This document shows, in pieces, positions 44,277 to 53,730 of a stretch of DNA of 64,000 nucleotides. A program made the translations under genes and the position numbers. Below the pieces are notes generated by a model. That model was not told the origin of the DNA. It ran no database searches and saw nothing but the letters and a program-made list of their open reading frames with translations. The DNA comes from CAZTAO01 sp964611645. Lineage in GTDB: Bacteria > Armatimonadota > UBA5829. The stretch is from positions 62,001-126,000 of the forward strand of contig CAZTAO010000005.1 in assembly GCA_964611645.1 (NCBI GenBank). The letters are read 5' to 3'. Position 1 is the stretch's first letter, and each line of letters begins with the position of its first letter.

Positions 44277-45266
44277 ATGAGGATCGCAGTTGATGCAATG
44301 GGCGGTGACCACGCGCCCGGTGAGATAGTCAAAGGGGCGGCGCTAGGCAGCAAGCTGTATGGGGTTGACGTTGTCCTCGTTGGGGATGAAGTCGCCATCA
44401 GACGCTGCCTGCCGGCTGAGTACGCCTCCAGTCCCGGCATAACAATTCACCATGCCGCTGATGCCATCGGTATGGATGAACACGCGGCTGCCGTGCGTAC
44501 CAAGAAGGACGCGTCGGTGGTTGTTGCAGCCGACCTGGTAAAATCGGGTGAAGCCGACGCTATGGTCAGCGTCGGAAACACCGCTGCGGCGATGGCTGTG
44601 GCTACCCTCAGGTTCGGAAGAATCTCAGGGATTGACCGGCCCGCATTGGGCACGGTCTTCCCCGGCATCAATGGACCTATTGTTCTGCTGGATGCCGGAG
44701 CGGTAGCAGACTGCACGCCCGAGAACCTGAGGCAGTTTGCCCTTATGGGAGCGGCCTACTCGGAGAAAGCTCTTTCTGTGCCTAATCCCAGGATTGGCTT
44801 GCTGTCTATCGGCGAAGAGAAGAGCAAAGGCAACGAACTGACCCGGGCGGCTCACGAGCTGCTGTCTGCCCACGTGCCCAACTTCGTGGGTAATGTGGAA
44901 GGCAGGCACTTGCTGGCTGACGTGGCCGATGTGATCGTAACGGATGGCTTCACGGGGAACGTGGTTCTCAAAGTTGCCGAGGGTTTGGCTGAGCATGTCG
45001 GGTCGATCATCATGAGAGACCTGAAGTCGCACCCGTGGATGTGGCTTGGAGTTGTGATACTGGCCCCGCTGCTCAAGCGGGTGAAGAAGAAGATGGACTA
45101 CGCCGAATACGGCGGAGCGCCGCTATTGGGTCTGAACTGTGTGTGCATAATAGGCCACGGAAGATCAAACGCGCACGCCGTGAGCAGCGCCGTCAGAGCT
45201 GCCAGGGAAGCAGTGACTGGTGGAGTGCTGCAGGCTATTGGGGACAGGACAGCGAATGATAGTTAG
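44277..45266 (+). CDS. plsX: Phosphate acyltransferase PlsX
   Basis: 329 residues, normal. Makes acyl phosphate from acyl-ACP, the first step of phospholipid synthesis with PlsY. Start RIAVDAMGGDHAPGEIVKGA; VSVGNTAAAMAVATLRFGRISGIDRPALGTVFP; DAGAVADCTPENLRQFALMGA; IVTDGFTGNVVLKVAEGLAEHV; and C-terminal EYGGAPLLGLN. Overlaps fabH by 11 bases. Confidence 0.96.
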   Translation: MRIAVDAMGGDHAPGEIVKGAALGSKLYGVDVVLVGDEVAIRRCLPAEYASSPGITIHHAADAIGMDEHAAAVRTKKDASVVVAADLVKSGEADAMVSVGNTAAAMAVATLRFGRISGIDRPALGTVFPGINGPIVLLDAGAVADCTPENLRQFALMGAAYSEKALSVPNPRIGLLSIGEEKSKGNELTRAAHELLSAHVPNFVGNVEGRHLLADVADVIVTDGFTGNVVLKVAEGLAEHVGSIIMRDLKSHPWMWLGVVILAPLLKRVKKKMDYAEYGGAPLLGLNCVCIIGHGRSNAHAVSSAVRAAREAVTGGVLQAIGDRTANDS

Positions 45267-46251
45267 CAGAAATGCGGGCATCATCGGGATGGGAATGGCG
45301 GTTCCCGAGAAGGTGCTCACTAACGCAGACCTTGAGAAAATAGTTGACACCAACGACGAATGGATACGCTCGATGACGGGCATATCTGAGCGTCGGATGG
45401 CTGCGGAGGGCGAGAAGACCTCCGATTTCGCGATTGCGGCATCGAAAAAAGCTCTGGCAGCGGCCGGGATATCGGCTGACCAATTGGGCATTATAATTCT
45501 GGCAACGGTAACTGGGGACGTTCCATTTCCGGCAACTGCATCGGTTGTTCAGGACGGCCTTGAGGCGACCAGGTGTGCGTCCTTCGATCTATCGGCGGGT
45601 TGCTCCGGATGGGTGTACGCGCTGTCCGTGGCCAACGCCTACGTTCGCAGCGGCGATTACGACTACGTGCTGGTGGTAGGCGCCGACTTGCTGACCCGCA
45701 TCACGAACTGGCAGGACAGAAGCACCTGCATCCTGTTTGGGGATGCTGCCGGGGCGGCGGTGGTTGGGCCTGTTGCGGAAGGCAGTGGTCTTCTGGGTTT
45801 CGAGCTTGGCAGCGATGGTTCGGGTGCGCACTTCCTGAATATCCCGGCGGGCGGGAGTTCGAGGCCGTGTACTGCGGAGGATGTGGCGTGCGGAGCCAAC
45901 AAGATTTTCATGGAGGGCCGCGAGGTCTTCAAGTTTGCGGTGAAGATTCAGGGCGAGGCTGTTGAGAAAGTGCTGGCCAAGACGGGACTGACCATCGACG
46001 ATGTCGACCTGATCGTCCCACACCAGGCCAACATCAGGATTATCGATTCCGCAGCCAAGCGCCTGGGCGTGCCTATGGAGAAGTTCTACGTGAACGTCGA
46101 CAGATACGGCAACACAAGCGCTGCGTCGATTCCCGTTGCACTAGATGAAGCAGTTGAAAGCGGCCGGGTGAAGAAAGGCGACATTGTCTTGACAGTTGGT
46201 TTTGGCGCCGGTCTTACCTGGGCCTCCGGAGTAATGAAGTGGGTGTATTAG
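45256..46251 (+). CDS. fabH: 3-oxoacyl-ACP synthase III (FabH)
   Basis: 331 residues from the ATG at 45256; an in-frame ATG at 45220 lies deep in plsX. Condenses acetyl-CoA with malonyl-ACP to start fatty-acid synthesis. Catalytic Cys in FDLSAGCSGWVYAL, His in LIVPHQANIRI, Asn in RYGNTSAASIPVAL. Ends 13 bases inside fabD. Confidence 0.96.
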   Translation: MIVSRNAGIIGMGMAVPEKVLTNADLEKIVDTNDEWIRSMTGISERRMAAEGEKTSDFAIAASKKALAAAGISADQLGIIILATVTGDVPFPATASVVQDGLEATRCASFDLSAGCSGWVYALSVANAYVRSGDYDYVLVVGADLLTRITNWQDRSTCILFGDAAGAAVVGPVAEGSGLLGFELGSDGSGAHFLNIPAGGSSRPCTAEDVACGANKIFMEGREVFKFAVKIQGEAVEKVLAKTGLTIDDVDLIVPHQANIRIIDSAAKRLGVPMEKFYVNVDRYGNTSAASIPVALDEAVESGRVKKGDIVLTVGFGAGLTWASGVMKWVY

Positions 46252-47177
46252 GATCTAACAGAGTCGCCTTTGTGTTTCCCGGCCAGGGTTCACAGAATGT
46301 GGGTATGGGCAAGAGCCTGGCTGAGAACTACCCGGTAGCTGCCGAGATATTCGCCAAGGCGGACAGCGCCTTGGGCTTCTCCGTATCAGAACTGTGTTTC
46401 GAGGGACCGGAAGAGGCTCTCTCCCAGACCATCAACACTCAGCCCGCGCTTTACACGGTCTCAGCGGCCGCATTTGAAGTGGCGAGGGAGCATGGCGTGT
46501 GGCCGGTCTTTGTGGCCGGGCACAGCGTTGGAGAATACGCGGCGTTGTATGCGGCGGGCGTGTTCAGCTTTGAAGATGAGCTGAAGTTGGTGCGTAAGCG
46601 GGCCGAACTGATGAACGCGGCTGCCCAGGAGCATCCGGGATCTATGGCTGCGGTGCTTGGTATGGAAGAGGACCAGGTGAAGGCCCTTGTTCAGGCTGCG
46701 GGCGCGGCAGGGGTGATATGTGCGGCCAACTTCAACAGCCCTGTGCAGACGGTCATCTCCGGCGAGACCGCTGCTATCGAGAAAGCCGGCGAGCTTGCCA
46801 AGGAGATGGGCGCGAAACGGTTCATAGTACTCAATGTCAGTGGCGCATTCCATTCGCCGCTTATGTCCGGAGCCGCAGCCGAGTTGAAGAAGGCGCTTGT
46901 CGATGTCCACATGGAGGATCCGGCGACTCCGATTATCGCGAACTATACCGGCAGATTCGAGCCTAATGTCGAGGAGATCAGGACAAACCTCGCCAGGCAG
47001 ATCACCGGAAGCGTGCTCTGGACTGAGTCGGTCAGGAGAATGGCTGTCGAGGGCGCTGAGGTTTTCGTCGAGTTGGGACCCGGCAAGGTGCTGAGTGGGC
47101 TGATCAGCAAGATCAACCCGGACGTGGAAGTGTATTCTGCGGGCGACAAAGAGTCCATGGAAGCTTTGCTGGCGTAG
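46239..47177 (+). CDS. fabD: Malonyl-CoA:ACP transacylase
   Basis: 312 residues from a GTG at 46239 overlapping fabH. Loads malonyl on ACP. Motifs FVFPGQGSQNVGMGKSLAENYP, nucleophile GHSVGEYAAL (Ser about residue 90), FHSPLM (His about residue 200) and ELGPGKVLSGLI near the end. Followed by a hairpin repeat. Confidence 0.96.
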   Translation: MGVLGSNRVAFVFPGQGSQNVGMGKSLAENYPVAAEIFAKADSALGFSVSELCFEGPEEALSQTINTQPALYTVSAAAFEVAREHGVWPVFVAGHSVGEYAALYAAGVFSFEDELKLVRKRAELMNAAAQEHPGSMAAVLGMEEDQVKALVQAAGAAGVICAANFNSPVQTVISGETAAIEKAGELAKEMGAKRFIVLNVSGAFHSPLMSGAAAELKKALVDVHMEDPATPIIANYTGRFEPNVEEIRTNLARQITGSVLWTESVRRMAVEGAEVFVELGPGKVLSGLISKINPDVEVYSAGDKESMEALLA

Positions 47178-47197
47178 CTGTTCAGTCGTTGAGATAC

Positions 47198-47238
47198 TCC
47201 CTCTCCCCGGCCTCCGGGGAGAGGGTTGGGGTGAGGGG
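47198..47238. repeat. CCCTCTCCCC...GGGGAGAGGGTTGGGGTGAGGGG repeat
   Basis: Left arm TCCCTCTCCCCGG, right arm CCGGGGAGAGGG, then the tail TTGGGGTGAGGGG. Its left flank (TAGC-T-GTTCAGT) also matches the flank of the copy at 51156-51198, so the element may be about 60 bases. It separates fabD from fabG. Confidence 0.8.
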
Positions 47239-47350
47239 TAGAGACGATCTCTCCGATATAGCACTAGACTCTTGCCCTGTCCGCTTGACGGACAGCCGTT
47301 GGGTCTATAGAATTGTGTTGGCGGATAAGACCTGGTTGAGGTGAGTTGAT

Positions 47351-48100
47351 TTGTTGTTGGACGGACAGGTAGCACTAATAACAGGCGCTGGTCGCGCGGG
47401 CAAGGGCATAGGACGCTCGATAGGGCTCAGGCTCGCGGCAGAGGGCGCAAAGATAGCGATCGCCGATTTCGTGATCGACGCCGCCGAAGCTGTGGCTGAG
47501 GAAGTGCGCGCGGCAGGCGGAGAGGCCATAGGTCTCTTCTGCAACGTGGCGAAGCCCGAGGATGTCGACGCGATGGTCTCCGAGACACTGGCGAAGTTCG
47601 GCAAGATAGACATACTCGTGAATAACGCCGGTATCACTCGAGACAACCTGATGCTGCGAATGAGCGAGATGGAGTGGGACTCGGTCCTCGACACCAACCT
47701 CAAGGGCACATTCCTGTGCACAAAGGCAGTGTCGCGGAGTATGATGAAAGAGCGCAGTGGACGCATTGTTAACATGGCCAGTATCATGGGGATAATTGGC
47801 AACATGGGCCAGGCCAACTACTCCGCCTCCAAGGGTGGAGTGATCGCGCTTACAAAGACTTCGGCCAAGGAACTGGGATCGCGGGGCATCAATGTTAACG
47901 CGGTTGCCCCCGGGTTCATACAGACAGCGATGACTGAGGATATGACCGAAGAAGCCAGGAAGAATATCGAGGTCCAGATACCGCTCAGACGACAGGGAAC
48001 ACCCGAGGATGTCGCGGACGTGGTGTTGTTCCTGTGCGGCCCGCTTTCGAGCTACGTAACGGGCCAGGTGATCCCGGTTGACGGTGGAATGGTGATGTAG
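47351..48100 (+). CDS. fabG: 3-oxoacyl-ACP reductase
   Basis: 249 residues; start at one of three successive TTG codons (47351), after GAGGTGAG. Short-chain dehydrogenase: TGAGRAGKGIGRSIG nucleotide motif, LVNNAGITRDN, catalytic Ser-Tyr-Lys in NMASIMG / YSASKGGVIALTKT, and PGFIQTAMT. Reduces 3-oxoacyl-ACP with NADPH. Confidence 0.94.
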   Translation: MLLDGQVALITGAGRAGKGIGRSIGLRLAAEGAKIAIADFVIDAAEAVAEEVRAAGGEAIGLFCNVAKPEDVDAMVSETLAKFGKIDILVNNAGITRDNLMLRMSEMEWDSVLDTNLKGTFLCTKAVSRSMMKERSGRIVNMASIMGIIGNMGQANYSASKGGVIALTKTSAKELGSRGINVNAVAPGFIQTAMTEDMTEEARKNIEVQIPLRRQGTPEDVADVVLFLCGPLSSYVTGQVIPVDGGMVM

Positions 48101-48228
48101 CTGGAGCTATTATCGTGGTGGAGTGTATCTGTGCGAAACAGACGCCCGCCGTTTTGGAATTACCGGGTGGCTTGCCCCCGGAGCAATCAAGATCAGCCGC
48201 GCCGAATGCGGTAACACGGAGGTAGAGG

Positions 48229-48468
48229 ATGTCGGATACTTACGATAGGGTCAAGAAGGTTGTTGTAGAGAGATTGAAAGTCAGCCCTGATGAGGTCACC
48301 GAGAACGCGTCGTTTGTGGACGACCTTGGCGCGGATTCGTTGGACGTTGTTGATCTCGTCATCGGTTTTGAGGACGAGTTCGGTGTGTCGATCCCTGATG
48401 AAGAAGCCGAAGGCATAGGAACGGTCAAGCAGGCCGTGGACTATATCGACGGCAAAGCAGCAGCTTAG
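48229..48468 (+). CDS. acpP: Acyl carrier protein
   Basis: 79 residues; ATG at 48229 after GGAGGTAGAGG. The phosphopantetheine Ser is in LGADSLDVVDL, with the usual acidic helices. A CCGGG/CCCGG hairpin stands in the 128 bases upstream. Substrate carrier for FabH, FabD, FabG and FabF. Confidence 0.97.
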   Translation: MSDTYDRVKKVVVERLKVSPDEVTENASFVDDLGADSLDVVDLVIGFEDEFGVSIPDEEAEGIGTVKQAVDYIDGKAAA

Positions 48469-48624
48469 TTCGACGAGTTGGCTCCGGGCTAAGTCTGGTC
48501 GGGGCACAATCTTACACTTTGGATGGAGGTTCAGAGTTGCGCCTCGTTGTGCGCTCTGAGCCTCTGTCGGGTACTGATGTGCCCAAGAAACAGGCGCGTC
48601 GCGCGCCGCGATGATGAGGTTCTC

Positions 48625-49860
48625 ATGCAAAATCGGAGAGTCGTCATAACTGGAATGGGGGCGGTAACTCCCCTGGGCAAGCTCGACCAGTTCTGGGCGT
48701 CCATAAAAGAGGGCAAGAATGCGGTCGGCATGATTACCCATTTCGACGCTTCCCAGCACAGCACGAAGATTGCGGCTGAGATCAACGATTTCGACCCGTT
48801 GGAGTTCGTCGACGCCAAGCTTACCCGCCGGATGGACAGGTACACGCAGTATGCTGTGGCGGCGGCCCTTATGGCCGTCAAGGACAGTGGGTTGGAGATA
48901 TCCGAGGCCAATGCGGAGCAGGTTGGTGTTCTTATCGGTTCGGGAATCGGTGGCGTTGAGACCTGGGAGACCCAGCAGATTGCGCTGGAGCAGCACGGCC
49001 CCAAGAGAGTAAGCCCGTTCTTTGTGCCGATGCTGATTTCCAACATGGCCAGCGGTCTTACTGCAATACTCACCGGCGCCAAAGGCCCGAATATGGCTGT
49101 GGTCACCGCTTGCGCTACCGCCAGTCACTCGATGGGTGAAGCATACCATATTATTAAGCGTGGCGACGCCGACGCGATGATGGCGGGTGGTGCGGAAGCT
49201 GCTATCAGGCCGCTGTCGTGCGCAGGCTTCTGCAGTATGAAGGCGTTTTCGACTCGCAATGACGACCCGGAGCACGCCAGCCGCCCGTTCGACAAAGACC
49301 GCGATGGCTTCGTGATGGGTGAGGGCGCGGGAATCCTGTTGCTTGAGGATATTGAGTGCGCTAAGGCCCGTGGGGCGCGCATTTACGCCGAGATAGTCGG
49401 CTTTGGTATGTCCGCTGACGCCTACGACATGGTAGCTATCGACCGACGCGGCGCGGCGCGCAGCATGGCGATGGCGATCCGCAATGCCGAGATTACTCCG
49501 GACAAAATCGACTACATCAATGCCCATGGCACTTCGACTCCTGTGGGTGATCCCGAGGAGAGCAAGGCAATCGAATCTGCTCTTGGAGAGCACTCGAAGA
49601 AGGTTGCCGTAAGCTCGACCAAGTCGATGATCGGACACCTCTTGGGCGCTGCTGGGGCGGTAGAGAGCATTGTGTGTATCAAGGCGATCACCGACAGCGT
49701 GATTGCGCCGACCCGCAACCTCGTCGAGCCGGACCCTGAGTGCGTGCTGGACTACGTGCCGAACGTCGCAAGGGAGGCGAGAGTCGACTACGCCCTGAAC
49801 AACTCGTTCGGCTTCGGCGGCCAGAACGCATCGCTGATATTCAAGAAGTTTGCCGAATAG
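48625..49860 (+). CDS. fabF: 3-oxoacyl-ACP synthase II (FabF)
   Basis: 411 residues from the ATG at 48625 with GAGG upstream; a longer in-frame start at 48523 has no conserved sequence. Elongates acyl-ACP. RRVVITGMGAVTPLG; catalytic Cys in VTACATASHSMGEA; His in NAHGTSTPVGD and in MIGHLLGAAG; GFGGQNASLIF near the end. Confidence 0.96.
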   Translation: MQNRRVVITGMGAVTPLGKLDQFWASIKEGKNAVGMITHFDASQHSTKIAAEINDFDPLEFVDAKLTRRMDRYTQYAVAAALMAVKDSGLEISEANAEQVGVLIGSGIGGVETWETQQIALEQHGPKRVSPFFVPMLISNMASGLTAILTGAKGPNMAVVTACATASHSMGEAYHIIKRGDADAMMAGGAEAAIRPLSCAGFCSMKAFSTRNDDPEHASRPFDKDRDGFVMGEGAGILLLEDIECAKARGARIYAEIVGFGMSADAYDMVAIDRRGAARSMAMAIRNAEITPDKIDYINAHGTSTPVGDPEESKAIESALGEHSKKVAVSSTKSMIGHLLGAAGAVESIVCIKAITDSVIAPTRNLVEPDPECVLDYVPNVAREARVDYALNNSFGFGGQNASLIFKKFAE

Positions 49861-49881
49861 ATACACCGGAGGATCGCCTGA

Positions 49882-51075
49882 ATGTACATATCTGAGAGAG
49901 CCCGTTGTGTAAGCCCATCACCGACCCTTGCCATCACTGCAAAGGCCAAGGCTATGCAGGCGCAGGGAATCAAAGTCATCAGCTTTGGGGCTGGTGAGCC
50001 TGATTTCGACACCCCGCAGCACATAAAGGACGCCGCGATCGAGTCTTTGCAGGCGGGTTTCACCAAGTACACGCCCACTTCCGGCACCCCTGACCTGAAG
50101 CAGGCCATCTGCGACAAGCTCAAGAGAGACAATGGCCTGGACTACAAGCCCGGGCAGATCATCGTGTCTCTGGGTGCGAAGCACTCCATCTACAACGCGG
50201 CGCTGGCGCTGGTCGACCCGGGAGACGAGGTGATAATCCCGGCTCCATACTGGGTGAGCTATCCCGAGATAGTTCGGCTTGCGGGCGGCGTGCCGGTCTT
50301 CGTTGAGACGGACGAGTCCACGGGCTTTACCGCGTCCATCGAGCAGCTTCGCGCAGCAGTCACGCCCAAGACCCGGATGCTGATCCTCAACAGCCCCTCC
50401 AACCCGACCGGTGGTGTCTACGACCGCAAGCAGATTCAGGCCATAGCCGACCTCGCGGTCGAAAAGGGCTTCTATGTGCTGTCGGACGAGATCTATGAGA
50501 AAGTAATTTACGATGGCCGGGAGCACGTCAGCATCGCATCTCTCGGAGATCAGATTAAGAAACAGACAATTACGGTCAACGGCTTCTCCAAGGCCTTCTC
50601 AATGACCGGTTGGCGGCTCGGCTACATCGCGGCTGAGAAAGAGATCGTTGACTCAATGGAGGCTATCCAGAGCCACAGCGCATCCAACCTTGTGTCATTC
50701 ACGCAGCCTGCCGGTGTCGCCGCGCTCAACGGCCCGCAGGAAGTGGTTGCCGAGATGGTGGTGGAGTTCGACAAGCGCAGGGAATACATCGTTGGCGCGC
50801 TCAATGAGATTGCCGGCATAGAATGCTTTATGCCCGGCGGGGCATTCTACGTCTTCCCCAACGTCTCCAAACTATATGGGCGGACTTTCGAATGCAAGAC
50901 GATAGACAACTCCGACCAGTTCTCAGAGTATCTTCTTATGAGCGCGAATGTGGCTGTGGTCGCGGGGTCGGGTTTCGGCGCGGACAACTACGTCCGCCTG
51001 AGCTATGCGACCTCTATGGAGAACATCAAGAATGGTGTCGCCCGAATAGCCGAGGCTGCAGCGCATCTGAAATAG
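49882..51075 (+). CDS. Aspartate aminotransferase-type PLP enzyme (class I/II)
   Basis: 397 residues; ATG at 49882 after GGAGG. Fold-type I aminotransferase: ISFGAGEPDFDTPQHI, YTPTSGTPDLKQAI, NSPSNPTGGVYDR, YVLSDEIYEKVIYDG, PLP lysine in NGFSKAFSMTGWRLGYI, and YVRLSYATSMENI. The pattern fits the subgroup-I-gamma aspartate/prephenate aminotransferases. Its place between fabF and rnc is probably chance clustering. Confidence 0.88.
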   Translation: MYISERARCVSPSPTLAITAKAKAMQAQGIKVISFGAGEPDFDTPQHIKDAAIESLQAGFTKYTPTSGTPDLKQAICDKLKRDNGLDYKPGQIIVSLGAKHSIYNAALALVDPGDEVIIPAPYWVSYPEIVRLAGGVPVFVETDESTGFTASIEQLRAAVTPKTRMLILNSPSNPTGGVYDRKQIQAIADLAVEKGFYVLSDEIYEKVIYDGREHVSIASLGDQIKKQTITVNGFSKAFSMTGWRLGYIAAEKEIVDSMEAIQSHSASNLVSFTQPAGVAALNGPQEVVAEMVVEFDKRREYIVGALNEIAGIECFMPGGAFYVFPNVSKLYGRTFECKTIDNSDQFSEYLLMSANVAVVAGSGFGADNYVRLSYATSMENIKNGVARIAEAAAHLK

Positions 51076-51104
51076 GCGAGAGCCTTGTAGTTTGATGGTC
51101 TGAT

Positions 51105-51269
51105 GGTTTGATGGTGGAGAGGAAATTGCGTAGCCGTTCAGTATTCGTGAGAGACTCCCTCTCCCCGGTCACGCGGGGAGAGGGTTGGGGTGAGGGGCGC
51201 GCACGATCTGGCGGATGCGGTATTCACCAAGAGCGAATTGTTACCATCCAACTCTCCAACCATCAAACC
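51105..51269. repeat. Inverted repeat flanking a CCCTCTCC element
   Basis: GGTTTGATGGTGGAGAG at 51105-51121 and CTCTCCAACCATCAAACC at 51252-51269 are near-perfect inverted repeats (one extra base). They enclose the repeat at 51156-51198 and TTGATGG-type tandem units (TTTGATGGTCTGATGG). No gene inside. Confidence 0.65.
51156..51198. repeat. CCCTCTCCCC...GGGGAGAGGG repeat, copy upstream of rnc
   Basis: Hairpin arms TCCCTCTCCCCG and CGGGGAGAGGG with the tail TTGGGGTGAGGGG; matches 47198-47238 at most positions. Confidence 0.8.
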
Positions 51270-51291
51270 GGCTCTTGCGTTGGTGCCCTAC

Positions 51292-52011
51292 ATGATTGAC
51301 AATCTCAGAAGCCTTGCCGCCGAACTTGGCATGGGGGAGCGTTCGCAATCGCTTCTCCAACAGGCATTCACGCACCCCTCATCCCTGGGCGAATCCTCCA
51401 CTGCAGCAAGCTACGAGCGTCTCGAGTTCCTGGGCGACTCCATCCTCGGCGCAGTTATCTCCGAGTACCTCTTCTCCAGATTTCCCGACAAACCCGAAGG
51501 GCTGCTTTCAAGAGCCAAGGCCGTCGCGGTGAGTGAGCCGTCACTTGCTATCGCAGCCAGAGGACTTGGGCTTGGCAATATGATCCGTTTGAGTCTAGGC
51601 GAGATCAACAGTGGCAGCCGCGAGCGAGACTCCGTGCTTTCGGATGTCTTTGAGTCTCTGATTGCCGTAGTGTACTTGGACAAGGGTTTGGAGGCAGCGC
51701 GAGATGTGATCTTGGAGAGTATGGCGGGAGCGTTGGCAGACCTGGAGCGAGACGACTTTGCCCGTGACGCCAAGAGCCTTCTTCAGGAACTCATTCAGGC
51801 AGAGCACAAAATCGCGCCGGAATACGTCGTAGTAAGTGAGGAAGGCGCGGACCACGACAAGACTTTCACCGTTGAGGCCCGACTGGGTGAATACGTGTTG
51901 GGAGCGGGGTCGGGAAAGACCAAGAAATCAGCCCAACAGGCGGCGGCGCACGAAGCCCTCGGCGCAATAATAGCGGCAAGTCCCGAAGACCTGGATGGAG
52001 GCGAAGAGTGA
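51292..52011 (+). CDS. rnc: Ribonuclease III
   Basis: 239 residues from the ATG at 51292; the longer in-frame start at 51190 would run through the inverted repeat and is rejected, though no strong ribosome binding site precedes 51292. Signature ERLEFLGDSILGAVISEYLF with catalytic acids, SVLSDVFESLIAVVYLDKG, and a C-terminal double-stranded-RNA binding domain (DAKSLLQELIQA; GSGKTKKSAQQAAAHEAL). Processes rRNA precursors. Stop overlaps the next GTG. Confidence 0.95.
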   Translation: MIDNLRSLAAELGMGERSQSLLQQAFTHPSSLGESSTAASYERLEFLGDSILGAVISEYLFSRFPDKPEGLLSRAKAVAVSEPSLAIAARGLGLGNMIRLSLGEINSGSRERDSVLSDVFESLIAVVYLDKGLEAARDVILESMAGALADLERDDFARDAKSLLQELIQAEHKIAPEYVVVSEEGADHDKTFTVEARLGEYVLGAGSGKTKKSAQQAAAHEALGAIIAASPEDLDGGEE

Positions 52012-52805
52012 CTGATAATCGCGCAGAGATAGGCGTCTTTGGTGGGTCGGGGTTCTACTCGCTGGCCGAAGGCCTGGAGTTCGTCAAGGTCGACACGCCC
52101 TACGGCGCTCCCAGCGACAAGGTAGCTCTCGGGGTTATCGGCGGCAGGCGGATTGCGTTCCTCCCCAGGCACGGCAAAGACCACCAATACCCTCCGCACA
52201 CGATCCCATATCGCGCCAACATCTACGCGATGAAAGAGCTGGGAGTCACTCGAATCATTGGCCCTACTTGCGTAGGCAGCCTGCAAGCCAATATCAAACC
52301 CGGCGACTTTGTGGTCTGCGACCAGTTCATAGATCGCACTTCCGCCCGCCGAGACACGTTTTACGATGGACCGGTGACGACCCACGTCTCCTCCGCGGAC
52401 CCCTATTGTCCGTCAATGCGCAAGATGGCGGTTGATATAGGCCGCAAGCAGGGCATTACTATGCATGACAGCGGGACCTGCGTCGTAATCCAAGGGCCAA
52501 GGTTCTCAACTCGCGCGGAGAGTTCCTGGTTTACCCAGATGGGTTGGCATGTTGTGAACATGACCCAGTATCCGGAGTGCATGCTTGCCCTGGAGCAAGA
52601 AATCTGCTACGTGAACATTGCGCTGGTCACCGACTACGATGCGGGGGTTGTGGCGGCCGGCGAGGCCGTGAGCACGGAGGATATTGTAGCGGTACTCACG
52701 TCAAATAACGACCGAGTGCACGACCTGATCATAGCAATGATCAAAGATATGCCCGATACCCGCGATTGTCCATGCGCTACAGCACTGAAGTACGCGAGGA
52801 TATAG
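52008..52805 (+). CDS. mtnP: S-methyl-5'-thioadenosine phosphorylase
   Basis: 265 residues from a GTG at 52008 overlapping rnc (GTGA). Cleaves methylthioadenosine in methionine salvage. Motifs: IGVFGGSGFYSL, FLPRHGKDHQYPPHTIPYRANIYAMKELG, GSLQANIKPGDFVVCDQFIDRT, VVIQGPRFSTRAES, NMTQYPECMLALEQEICY, LVTDYDAG. The combination NMTxxPE and DYD is typical of MTAP rather than purine nucleoside phosphorylase. Confidence 0.93.
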   Translation: MTDNRAEIGVFGGSGFYSLAEGLEFVKVDTPYGAPSDKVALGVIGGRRIAFLPRHGKDHQYPPHTIPYRANIYAMKELGVTRIIGPTCVGSLQANIKPGDFVVCDQFIDRTSARRDTFYDGPVTTHVSSADPYCPSMRKMAVDIGRKQGITMHDSGTCVVIQGPRFSTRAESSWFTQMGWHVVNMTQYPECMLALEQEICYVNIALVTDYDAGVVAAGEAVSTEDIVAVLTSNNDRVHDLIIAMIKDMPDTRDCPCATALKYARI

Positions 52806-52826
52806 CGCAGCCTGAGGAAAACCGAT

Positions 52827-53714
52827 ATGTTCAAGTTTGGCATTCTGCTAGCCCTTGTTATGTCGGCTGCATCCGCGCAAGCCAGCACGCTTAGCATCGA
52901 GTCGGTCAGGGTGATGCCTGCGGAGGCGGGTATATCCTCCGAGTCCGGCAGTTCTGCCGAGGAGTTGCCTGTCCCCCCGTTGATGCGACCCAACCCACCA
53001 ACCAACTACTACGACTGGTACTGGCAATGGAGATACATCTGGAGGGGATCGCTCCCAATCAGGTACGAGCGCTATCCGACTCTTCGTGTTTCCTCAGACA
53101 TTCCCACCAAAGGGCTCGAACGCCTCGTGCTGGGCAATGCAGACTACTCAGAAGCTGTTCATCCCGCATCCGATTCTGCTGAGATTTCGCTGGTAGCTGA
53201 AGCCCCCAATGATGAGATCATGGGCGATGGTCTCTTCAGCGCCCGGTTTCTGCTTGCGACCGGCGATGGGGTGGGGGGCGAACTAAGTATCAGGGCGACT
53301 CTTGGGAAAAGCATTCTCCGAGCCACGGTCCCGAGGTTGGGTCGCGATCTGGTGCTGATATTCGACTGCGTGACGGTAGAGAACGAGGGCATAGAGCGGC
53401 CTCTGACTGTCACGGTATCCGCCAAAGGCGCGCGGCCGGCAACCGCATCATCCACGATACTGCTGCACTCCTCGATGCTGGTCATGAGGCGCATTGATGC
53501 AGCGAAGAAGAAGCTATCCGGTGTGGATGACCGAATCTCCAAACAGCGAGAACGTGGGGCGCAGGTCTCCGATTACGAGGCATTGTCCGCAATGGTCGCG
53601 AGCAGCATTCAAAGCGCTGAGAAGAACCTGTATGACAGGCAGTTGCTTCAGTCTTTGGCGGAGATGGCAAAGGCCGAAACCAAGCTGGATGCGCTTTCCC
53701 GACAAGTTCGCTGA
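52827..53714 (+). CDS. Secreted protein of unknown function with C-terminal coiled coil
   Basis: 295 residues. Signal peptide KFGILLALVMSAASAQA. A Pro-rich segment (LPVPPLMRPNPPTNYYDWYWQWRY) is followed by a beta-rich middle (residues 90-210) and a helical end (RRIDAAKKKLSGVDDRISKQRERG; NLYDRQLLQSLAEMAKAETKLDALSRQVR). Residues 28-35 (RVMPAEAGI) are encoded by a CCTGCGGAGGCGGG hairpin resembling a widespread intergenic repeat. No family recognised. Starts 21 bases after mtnP. Confidence 0.65.
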   Translation: MFKFGILLALVMSAASAQASTLSIESVRVMPAEAGISSESGSSAEELPVPPLMRPNPPTNYYDWYWQWRYIWRGSLPIRYERYPTLRVSSDIPTKGLERLVLGNADYSEAVHPASDSAEISLVAEAPNDEIMGDGLFSARFLLATGDGVGGELSIRATLGKSILRATVPRLGRDLVLIFDCVTVENEGIERPLTVTVSAKGARPATASSTILLHSSMLVMRRIDAAKKKLSGVDDRISKQRERGAQVSDYEALSAMVASSIQSAEKNLYDRQLLQSLAEMAKAETKLDALSRQVR

Positions 53715-53730
53715 CATTGGGCGTTTTCGT

